DNA from: Halieaceae bacterium UBA4452
Lineage (GTDB): Bacteria; Pseudomonadota; Gammaproteobacteria; Pseudomonadales; Halieaceae
Assembly (NCBI GenBank): GCA_002389505.1
Contig: DGPA01000043.1
Span: 1 to 21,446 of the forward strand
Reading direction: 5' to 3'
Length of the DNA: 21,446 nt
Shown here in pieces: positions 8,502-15,307 of the stretch. The notes beneath the pieces were generated by a model. The model saw nothing but the letters and a program-made list of their open reading frames with translations, had not been told where the DNA came from and did not search any database. Position 1 is the stretch's first letter. The number at the start of each line of letters is the position of its first letter. The position numbers and the translations under genes were made by a program.

Positions 8502-9257
8502 ATGACCGACGTTATCGCACACCCCCATAGAAACCATTGGCAGGAACGGGTTGACTTGGCGGCGGCTTTCCGTTGGACGGCACGATTGAATCTTCATGAA
8601 GCCGTCGCCAATCATTTCAGCTTGGCCATCAACGGCACTGGCACAACCTTTTTAATCAACCCAAATCAGATGCATTTTTCGCGGATCAAAGCCTCGGATC
8701 TCCTAGTGGTTGATGCCAATGATCCCCAAAGCATGGCGAGGCCAGAGGCACCCGACCCGACCGCTTGGGGTCTGCACGGCGGTATTCACCGTCATTGCCC
8801 GCATGCTCGATGCGCCATGCATGTTCATTCGCCCTATGCTACTGCGCTAGCTTGCCTTGCTGATAGTTCACTGCCACCGGTCGATCAAAATAGCTGCATG
8901 TTTTTTAACCGGTATGTCATCGATCATGATTACGGCGGATTGGCGTTTGAAGAGGAAGGTGCTCGCTGCGCCCGCCTTTTTAGCGATCCCCAAAAAAAGG
9001 TCATGATCATGGGCAACCACGGCCTATTGGTTATTGGCGACACTGTCGCCGACACCTTTAATCGCCTGTTTTACTTCGAGCGGGCCTGTCAGGTGTATAT
9101 CCTAGCACTACAAACCGGCCAGGCTCTTAGGGTCATCAGTGACGTGGTTGCCGAAAAAACCGCGCAGGAATTGGCCGCTTACCCGGAGCAGGATGCGCGT
9201 CATCTGGCTGAGTTAAAGGCTATTTTAGATGCGGAAGGCAGCGATTACGCCGCCTAG
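8502..9257 (+). CDS. Class II aldolase/adducin family protein
   Basis: Encodes 251 residues, the usual size for the family. AAGGAG lies 9 nt before ATG 8502. The zinc site is visible: His107 and His109 in HVHSPYATA and His173 in GNHGLLV. INPNQMHF (52-59) and GLHGGIH (90-96) are also class II aldolase landmarks. At the position of the catalytic Glu of L-fuculose-phosphate aldolase (SEW..H) this protein has Ala88 (TAWGLH). Many adducin-like members also lack that Glu and are not proven aldolases. It is therefore probably a zinc-dependent lyase, decarboxylase, epimerase or isomerase whose substrate is unknown. It leads the plus-strand cluster with a TMADH-like flavoprotein, a Rieske oxygenase and an MFS transporter, but a 219-bp gap follows, so co-transcription is likely rather than certain. 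Confidence 0.88.
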   Translation: MTDVIAHPHRNHWQERVDLAAAFRWTARLNLHEAVANHFSLAINGTGTTFLINPNQMHFSRIKASDLLVVDANDPQSMARPEAPDPTAWGLHGGIHRHCPHARCAMHVHSPYATALACLADSSLPPVDQNSCMFFNRYVIDHDYGGLAFEEEGARCARLFSDPQKKVMIMGNHGLLVIGDTVADTFNRLFYFERACQVYILALQTGQALRVISDVVAEKTAQELAAYPEQDARHLAELKAILDAEGSDYAA

Positions 9258-9270
9258 TCGCTGCACACGC

Positions 9271-9282
9271 GCTAAGCTTAGC
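9271..9282. promoter_or_regulatory. Perfect 12-bp palindrome GCTAAGCTTAGC after the aldolase-like gene
   Basis: Self-complementary 12-mer just after the aldolase-like stop codon. It could be an operator for the next gene or a weak hairpin. There is no T-tract, so a classic terminator is unlikely. Confidence 0.3.
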
Positions 9283-9415
9283 CCTGATGGCCTATTGTCC
9301 TGACTTCATAACGGTTACGCACATTTACGAATCAGGCTATTGTGTACGCCGCCGCGTCTGTGAGGTCCTGTTTGCAGGCAAAGTGCCAATGCCGTTGACC
9401 GTGTCCGGATAATTT

Positions 9416-9432
9416 CACCGCGAGGCGCGGTG
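9416..9432 (+). promoter_or_regulatory. GC-rich hairpin CACCGCG-AGG-CGCGGTG in the leader of the TMADH-like gene
   Basis: Perfect 7-bp stem with a 3-base loop, 44 bp before the start at 9477. No run of T follows on the plus strand. It may be an operator, an mRNA leader structure, or a processing site separating the aldolase-like message from the three genes downstream. Which one cannot be told from sequence. Confidence 0.35.
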
Positions 9433-9467
9433 GGTTGATGTATGCGGTCTGACGTATGAGTGTCCTC

Positions 9468-9472
9468 GGAGG
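9468..9472 (+). promoter_or_regulatory. Shine-Dalgarno GGAGG that fixes the start of the TMADH-like gene
   Basis: GGAGG ends 4 nt before ATG 9477. An in-frame ATG at 9456 would place this motif inside the coding sequence and has no ribosome site of its own, so 9477 is preferred. Confidence 0.7.
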
Positions 9473-9476
9473 ACGT

Positions 9477-11627
9477 ATGACGCAAGAAGAACATAGCCAT
9501 GTCATGACTGGGGCTTCCCACTTGGCTGATTGCCACCCTCATCACCGAATCCTGTTTGATCCCATTAAGATAGGACCCGTAGTGGCACCCAATCGTTTTT
9601 ATCAGGTGCCACACGCCAGTGGCATGACTGAAGCCAACCCCCGAGTCCGAGCGGCTTTTCGGGGCACCAAAGCAGAGGGAGGTTGGGGCGTAGTCAGTAC
9701 CGGCGCCGTGTCTATACACCCGAGTTCCGATGACTCACCCCTGCCCTTCGCACGACTGTGGAATGATGCTGATATTGCCTCCCACGCATTGACCACCGAA
9801 GCCGTCCACAAGCACGGGAGTTTGGCTGCGGTTGAGCTCTGGCATGGGGGGGCTGTCGTTATGAACCGGACTTCTCGTCTTCCGCCCCTTTCTCCTTCAG
9901 GGGTACCGTGGGCTGCTACGCATATTGGCTTCATGGGGCAGCAACGCCCCAAACCCATGGAAGCTCGAGATATTGATGCGGTGCTCAACTGGCAGCGTGC
10001 CGCAACTCGCCGAGCACTCGATGCCGGGTTCGACATCATCTATGTCTATGCAGGTATGGGCTATCTGGGCTATGAATTTCTGCTCCCCGAGTACAACTGG
10101 CGTACGGATGGCTACGGTGGCAGCCTTGCAAATCGGACTCGGTTTGTCCGCGAAATGCTTGAAGTGACCCGAGACGAGGCTGGCGGCCGCGCTGCTGTGG
10201 CGTTGCGGATAAGTCTGGAGGAACTGCGCGCCAAGCCCAGTGATCACTATGAAAGTGAGGCGCACGGCGTTGTTAGCCTACTCTCTGATGTCCCTGATTT
10301 ATGGGATGTCAAAATGGATTCAAGCCCGAATGACTGCGGTGCCTCACGGTTCCGTCCCGAAGGCGCCCACGAGCCCATTATCGACTTTGTCCGCACTGTC
10401 ACCGATCGACCGGTTGTTGGCGTCGGTCGATTCACATCACCCGACACCATGGTCTCACAAATCAAACGTGGCGTTCTCGATCTGATCGGCGGTGCCCGAG
10501 CGAGCATTGCAGATCCTTTTTTGCCCGAAAAGATACGCCAAGGTAACAGCGATGCGATCCGAGAATGTATTGGCTGCAATATCTGTATTGCCAGCTGGCA
10601 TGACGGCGTACCGGTGCGCTGCACCCAAAATGCCACCGCCGGAGAGGAGTGGCGCCGCGACTGGCATCCCGAGCGGTTTCGAACAGCCGAAGAACCCGAG
10701 AGTGTCCTCATTGTTGGTGGTGGTCCAGCAGGCCTAGAAGCCGCACTGATCGCTGCACGCCAAGGTTTTGACGTGACCCTTGCCGAACAACGTAGCGACT
10801 GGGGTGGCCGGGTTCTGCAGGAGAGCCAGCTCCCTGGTCTGGCACAATGGCGCCGGGTCCGCGACTACCGGGTTTGGGCCCTCTCACAGCTAGGTAATGT
10901 AGCCATGTACACCGACAGCCCCATGGCCGTAGCCGACATCGCCAGCGCCGACGCCCGTCACATTGCGGTAGCGACTGGTGCACACTGGACCACCCACCTA
11001 TATTCGCCGCTAGAAATACCCTCCCATCCGCTACTGGGGCCTCGGGTATTTACACCCGAAGATGTCTTTGAAGGCCGGGTTGAGGGTGATCGCGTACTGG
11101 TCTTTGACTATGACAACTATTACCTCGGTGGTGTCATCGCCGAGCACTTGGCCCGTCGGGGCTCACACGTCGTTTATGCAACGCCCGCCGGCCACGCCTC
11201 AGCCTGGACGTTCATGACGAACGAATTACCTTATGTTTATAAGGCCCTTGGTGAGCAGGGTGTGGACATTTTAACAACGACCAAGCTCGATCACTTCGAC
11301 GGCCATCACGCAACGCTCAGTAATCTATTCAACGAGCAGTCACTGCAGCGTGCCATCGATACCGTCGTCGTCGTGGGGCTTCGCCAGCCCAATGGTAGCC
11401 TCTACCAGTCGCTGCAGACGGCAAAGGCCAGCGGTGACTCCGCCCTCGCTGGGGCCTCGATAACCTTGGTGGGAGATGCGCTTGCGCCGGGGGCTATTGT
11501 GCATGCGGTTCACAGCGGACACAGTTTTGCCCGGGCGCTTATCGATGGCGGTGCTGACTATCTGCGGGATGAGCCTGTGACACTGTCAGAACCACAACCT
11601 GTCTTTGTCGACAGCGGCAACCCATGA
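9477..11627 (+). CDS. Trimethylamine dehydrogenase/DgcA-like FMN and 4Fe-4S oxidoreductase
   Basis: Encodes 716 residues, typical of the TMADH / dimethylglycine demethylase (DgcA) branch of the old yellow enzyme superfamily. An FMN-binding TIM barrel (about 25-360) starts ILFDPIKIGPVVAPNRFYQVPH. The 4Fe-4S ligands are Cys364, Cys367, Cys370 and Cys382, followed by TQNATAGEEWRR. A nucleotide-binding domain begins at VLIVGGGPAGLEAA (410-423). Compared by eye with TMADH, the flavin-linking Cys30 is Ala47, cage Tyr60 is Ala77, and triad His172 is Met194, whereas cage Trp264 and Trp355 appear kept (Trp276, Trp374). It is therefore probably an amine or betaine-related dehydrogenase with non-covalent FMN and an altered substrate. 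Family members usually pass electrons to an electron-transfer flavoprotein. The Rieske oxygenase gene starts 38 bp downstream, consistent with sequential oxidative steps on one substrate. Confidence 0.87.
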   Translation: MTQEEHSHVMTGASHLADCHPHHRILFDPIKIGPVVAPNRFYQVPHASGMTEANPRVRAAFRGTKAEGGWGVVSTGAVSIHPSSDDSPLPFARLWNDADIASHALTTEAVHKHGSLAAVELWHGGAVVMNRTSRLPPLSPSGVPWAATHIGFMGQQRPKPMEARDIDAVLNWQRAATRRALDAGFDIIYVYAGMGYLGYEFLLPEYNWRTDGYGGSLANRTRFVREMLEVTRDEAGGRAAVALRISLEELRAKPSDHYESEAHGVVSLLSDVPDLWDVKMDSSPNDCGASRFRPEGAHEPIIDFVRTVTDRPVVGVGRFTSPDTMVSQIKRGVLDLIGGARASIADPFLPEKIRQGNSDAIRECIGCNICIASWHDGVPVRCTQNATAGEEWRRDWHPERFRTAEEPESVLIVGGGPAGLEAALIAARQGFDVTLAEQRSDWGGRVLQESQLPGLAQWRRVRDYRVWALSQLGNVAMYTDSPMAVADIASADARHIAVATGAHWTTHLYSPLEIPSHPLLGPRVFTPEDVFEGRVEGDRVLVFDYDNYYLGGVIAEHLARRGSHVVYATPAGHASAWTFMTNELPYVYKALGEQGVDILTTTKLDHFDGHHATLSNLFNEQSLQRAIDTVVVVGLRQPNGSLYQSLQTAKASGDSALAGASITLVGDALAPGAIVHAVHSGHSFARALIDGGADYLRDEPVTLSEPQPVFVDSGNP

Positions 11628-11665
11628 CCGGAACCAACCGAGTCAGTGAGCCAAGGGCGCGTTAA

Positions 11666-12823
11666 ATGGCGACCAGAACGCTTGACACATTAGAGAAAAC
11701 CCTGCCCCGTGACAGCTATCTTGACGGCGCTGTTTTTCAGCGCGAGCTCGCAGCTGTATTTCAGCCTGGTTGGATCTGTGTAGGTCGAACCGACCGGTTA
11801 TCTGAACCCGGTGATTATCAGGCCTTGCGGGTTGGCGACCAGTCGCTACTTATCGTTCGGGACGATTCAAATATGCTGCGGGGCTTCTACAACGTCTGTC
11901 GCCATCGCGGTGCCGAGTTAATTCCCCTGCCAGATACGCACATACAGCTCGGACAATTTGACCGGGGTATCACTTGTCCTTACCACGCCTGGAGCTATCG
12001 ACTCGATGGCACTCTTCGCGGTACACCCCATATGAACATTGAACCTGGAGCAACAGCGCTGCACGACATTTCTGTGGCCGATTGGGGCGGGTTTGTCTTT
12101 GTCTGTCTTGATAATCGCCGGGGCGAACCCCTCATCGATGCCTTAGGTGCAGCTGCCCAGCGGCTGAATAACTATCCCCTGAGCGACCTGCGCATAGGTC
12201 ATAGCATTGACTATCGCGTCAACGCCAACTGGAAAGTCATTCTCGAGAATTACAACGAGTGCTACCACTGCGGCCCTGTGCACCCTGAGTTGTGCAAGGT
12301 GGTGCCTGCGTTTCGACAGGGCGGTGGTAATGAGCTCAACTGGGATGACGGCGTGCCCCACCGAGAGGGTGCCAATACCTTTACTGCCACCGGCACTACC
12401 ACCCGCGCGCCCTTTCCGGGTCTGACTGAAACCGAAAAAACGCATCATAAGGGGGAGCTTTTTTATCCAAATCTCATGGTCAGTTTAGCCATGGATCATG
12501 TGGCTGCTTTTTACGTTTGGCCCGAGTCCGCGTCAAAGACCCATATACGCTGTGACTTTCTGTTTCACCCCAATGAGCTCGATAAGCCCGACTTTGATCC
12601 TATGGATGCCGTGGTATTTTGGGATCTAGTCAACCAACAAGACTGGGCGATCTGCGAGAGTGTGCAACGGGGGATGCAGAACAGGGTCTTCAAACATGGG
12701 TATTATGCACCGATGGAAGATTACAGCCTTGACTTGCGGCGCTACGTTTTGGACTGTCTCAAAGAAGCCGAGCAAACCCCTGACATCGCCCGGGACATCA
12801 TAGGGACTGACGGCAATGAGTAA
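11666..12823 (+). CDS. Rieske non-heme iron oxygenase alpha subunit, quaternary-ammonium type (GbcA/CntA/stachydrine demethylase-like)
   Basis: Encodes 385 residues. The Rieske 2Fe-2S ligands are Cys78/His80 (CRHRG) and Cys104/His107 (CPYHAW). The mononuclear iron site is in NWKVILENYNECYHCGPVH: His201 and His206, with the third ligand probably Asp326 in QQDWAICE. Glu198 occupies the bridging position, where ring-hydroxylating dioxygenases have Asp; Glu is known from carnitine oxygenase CntA. The CRHRG, ECYHC and HPEL motifs also match glycine betaine and stachydrine demethylases. The likely reaction is O2-dependent hydroxylation or N-demethylation of a small methylated amine. No ferredoxin reductase of the GbcB/CntB type is in the window, so electrons must come from elsewhere or from a non-standard partner. 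The MFS gene starts 30 bp downstream. The substrate is unknown. Confidence 0.9.
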   Translation: MATRTLDTLEKTLPRDSYLDGAVFQRELAAVFQPGWICVGRTDRLSEPGDYQALRVGDQSLLIVRDDSNMLRGFYNVCRHRGAELIPLPDTHIQLGQFDRGITCPYHAWSYRLDGTLRGTPHMNIEPGATALHDISVADWGGFVFVCLDNRRGEPLIDALGAAAQRLNNYPLSDLRIGHSIDYRVNANWKVILENYNECYHCGPVHPELCKVVPAFRQGGGNELNWDDGVPHREGANTFTATGTTTRAPFPGLTETEKTHHKGELFYPNLMVSLAMDHVAAFYVWPESASKTHIRCDFLFHPNELDKPDFDPMDAVVFWDLVNQQDWAICESVQRGMQNRVFKHGYYAPMEDYSLDLRRYVLDCLKEAEQTPDIARDIIGTDGNE

Positions 12824-12853
12824 GCGTCGAGTCAAACTCTGGAAAGTCCCATT

Positions 12854-14149
12854 ATGAATGGGCAACGCATACCGGTGCGCTGGCGATTTTTTGCCGTACT
12901 GTTCCTGCTCAGCTTTCTTTCCTATCTGATGCGCCAAAATATTCATGTCGCTGGCGAGCTCATGATGCCTGAGCTGCAGTTAAGCGAGCTTGAAATGGGC
13001 TGGATCTTTGCCAGTTTTATTTGGGGCTATGCGCTCTTTCAATTACCCGGGGGTATTGCAGGCATTCGATTTGGACCCCGTCGAACACTGACGGCGGTGG
13101 GCATTTTGGGGATTGTGGCGTCGGGTTTGACCGGGCTACTGCCAGGGCTAGCGTTTAAATCGACGGCCGGCGTTATTGCGACGCTACTGTTGATTCGATT
13201 TATTCTGGGCGCCGCCCATGCACCTATGTATCCGGTTCAGGCCGCGGCCATCGAGCGCTGGTTCCCGATGGGTCAATGGGCGCTGCCCAATGCTGTATCG
13301 AGTACCGGCTTGACCCTCGGTGCCGCCGCCGCGCAACCCATTGTTGCCTTCGTCATGGTGTATTGGGGATGGCGTGCCTCCTTTTACGTCTTCATTCCGT
13401 TGGGACTTGGACTGTTTGGCTTATGGTGGTGGTATGCCCGGGATAATCCAGGGGATCATCCGGCCATGGGCGAAGAGGAACTGGCCGCGATTGAGGCGAA
13501 CCGAGAGGGCCTGACTCAAGAAGTCGGGTTTGACGCCTGGAAACAGCTCATTCGCAACCGCGAAACGCTGCTACTGGCAACCTCATATTTTTCACTCAAC
13601 TATGTGTTTTACCTCTTCTTCACTTGGTTTTTTCATTATCTGGTGACAGAGCTGGGGTTCAGTATTCTTGAGACGGGGTTTCTCGCAGCACTCCCCTGGC
13701 TTACCGGTGCCTTTATGGCCACTGTCGGCGGACTCACCTGCGACAGACTTTGCCGGGGATTGGGGCCCCGCTTGGGCTGTCGTATTCCTGCCATAGCAGG
13801 CCTTATCGGTGCCGGTTGCTTGCTCTATGCGGGCCTTTACTCCACCTCGCCCTATGTGGCGGTCGGCCTGCTGTCACTCTGTTTTGCCTCGACCCAGTTT
13901 GCCGAGGGCGCATTCTGGTCGGCACAAACCTTTGTCGCCGGGCCTTACACGGCGCCCGCCTGTGGTCTCATGAATACTGGGGGTAATGCGGCGGGTATTG
14001 TCGTGGCGCCCTTGATGCCCTTTCTGGCACAACACATTGGCTGGGTTGCCGCACTGTCAACGGGTAGCGTAGTCGCGCTGACCGGGGCGCTACTGTGGCT
14101 ATTTATTCGTGTCGACCGTCCTTTCCAGCCAACGACAGTGGCTAGGTAG
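12854..14149 (+). CDS. MFS transporter, anion:cation symporter (ACS)-like
   Basis: Encodes 431 residues with about 12 membrane helices in two halves joined by a cytoplasmic loop near 200-235. Motif A (GGIAGIRFGPRRTL, about 66-79) between helices 2 and 3 and DNPGDHPAMGEEE after helix 6 are typical of the ACS family (hexuronate, glucarate, phthalate and similar organic anions). The helix 1 signature, usually YxDRxN in ACS members, reads YLMRQN at 24-29, so the Asp is missing while the Arg is kept. This may shift specificity, for example toward a zwitterion. It ends the plus-strand cluster, 30 bp after the Rieske gene, and probably imports the compound that the oxygenase attacks. It faces the DUF917 gene convergently across 63 bp, where no clear terminator hairpin was seen. 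Confidence 0.87.
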   Translation: MNGQRIPVRWRFFAVLFLLSFLSYLMRQNIHVAGELMMPELQLSELEMGWIFASFIWGYALFQLPGGIAGIRFGPRRTLTAVGILGIVASGLTGLLPGLAFKSTAGVIATLLLIRFILGAAHAPMYPVQAAAIERWFPMGQWALPNAVSSTGLTLGAAAAQPIVAFVMVYWGWRASFYVFIPLGLGLFGLWWWYARDNPGDHPAMGEEELAAIEANREGLTQEVGFDAWKQLIRNRETLLLATSYFSLNYVFYLFFTWFFHYLVTELGFSILETGFLAALPWLTGAFMATVGGLTCDRLCRGLGPRLGCRIPAIAGLIGAGCLLYAGLYSTSPYVAVGLLSLCFASTQFAEGAFWSAQTFVAGPYTAPACGLMNTGGNAAGIVVAPLMPFLAQHIGWVAALSTGSVVALTGALLWLFIRVDRPFQPTTVAR

Positions 14150-14212
14150 ACACCCTATGGCACCGAAAAGAGGATTGAGCAATGCCGTTGGCAGAGAATA
14201 ACGAGTGCCCGC

Positions 14213-15307
14213 CTACGCTTTGATGTCTTCCAACGGCACATAGTCTAGATCGAAACCAAATGCCCGTGGTGCAGTAACCGCTAGTGCATCGGGGGACCGA
14301 TAGTGACGGGGACAGCCGATGCCAAACACCGAGACTCGCTGCCCGTAGCGCATTCGCTCTGCATTGAGTGGGCGTGAAGATTCCTGCTCTACGATACAAA
14401 TGAGATCTGGCACACTGGCTACCACCTTGTCTCCAATCTTGGCAACTAGGTACTCATTCTTAATCAAAATCTCCATTGTTGTGTCTGAATGATTAAAGCT
14501 TTGAAGCAGTGCGGTACCCACATCATAACCACCGATGATGGTTCGTTTGCTGTCGATGACCTTGCCAGTGAATAAGTGTTTGAACACGCCATATTCACTT
14601 TTTTCAAATAATGTGGTCAACCGATCTTGGATTACATCGATGACACCGCCATGGCTCCGCAGTAGCCGACCCAGTTCAGTTGCAAAGCTAAGCGTATGGG
14701 GAATAGCGCAGCGTTTGACCAATTGACCCGTCATACCATGTTCGGCAGACGATATCATGCCACCCATGGCGACCGCTTTGGCACGAATTGTCTTCTCAAA
14801 GGTCAGGGCATCATCGCACTCGAGCAATTCATAATGACCAAACGCGTCCATGATCACTGCAGGCGTTGGCGGGACCCCATAAATAGGGAAGGTCATCATT
14901 TGTGCTTCTGGAAGCGCACGGCCCATACCATCACCGTCTACGCAGGGAATGCCTTTCATGGCAGCAACAAACAGTGGAATCGTGCTATTGCCGCCGCCGA
15001 TTTCAAAGGGGATAACGGCATCAACTTTTTTACCCGTCAGTGCCTCGTATTGATTCAATGCACCGACGGTCTCTTCCTCGGTGGGTAATTGTTCGAGCGT
15101 CACTGTCGGAGCGCCAACCATACCCACGCTAACCACAAAGAAGTCATCAGGGACGTCTAGGGGTGACAGTAATTGCGCTGGGCCAAATTTTGTTAAGAGC
15201 CGTTCAGCTTGAAGTTGAGAGACGTAGGGATCACCGCCTCCGCCAGTAGCAAGAAATGCTGCTCCAGCACATAGGTCTTTAATATGATCTGCGCCAATAG
15301 TTTTCAT
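14213..15307 (-). CDS. DUF917 / S-methyl-thiohydantoin desulfurase-like protein
   Basis: Encodes 364 residues, the normal length for this family. Typical landmarks are FLATGGGGDPY (18-28), IPFEIGGGNS (99-108) and DGDGMGRALPE (124-134). The family, long called DUF917, is now linked with S-methyl-thiohydantoin desulfurase activity; that recollection could not be checked here. Members commonly sit beside short hydantoinase/oxoprolinase proteins, as here. The start codon overlaps the stop of the upstream gene (ATGA, 4 bp), so the two are translationally coupled and probably act in one complex or pathway. The likely role is opening or desulfurising a cyclic ureide, thiohydantoin or related ring in the cytoplasm. 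Family membership is firm; the reaction is inferred. Confidence 0.87.
   Translation of the reverse strand: MKTIGADHIKDLCAGAAFLATGGGGDPYVSQLQAERLLTKFGPAQLLSPLDVPDDFFVVSVGMVGAPTVTLEQLPTEEETVGALNQYEALTGKKVDAVIPFEIGGGNSTIPLFVAAMKGIPCVDGDGMGRALPEAQMMTFPIYGVPPTPAVIMDAFGHYELLECDDALTFEKTIRAKAVAMGGMISSAEHGMTGQLVKRCAIPHTLSFATELGRLLRSHGGVIDVIQDRLTTLFEKSEYGVFKHLFTGKVIDSKRTIIGGYDVGTALLQSFNHSDTTMEILIKNEYLVAKIGDKVVASVPDLICIVEQESSRPLNAERMRYGQRVSVFGIGCPRHYRSPDALAVTAPRAFGFDLDYVPLEDIKA

Noticed and set aside
8294..8530. 78-codon plus-strand frame before the aldolase-like gene
   Set aside because: It overlaps the real start at 8502 in another frame, is rich in Arg/Pro, and lacks a ribosome site.
9315..9719. 134-codon minus-strand frame around the TMADH-like gene start
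   Set aside because: It is antisense to the strongly conserved NRFYQVPH region and shows no domain of its own.
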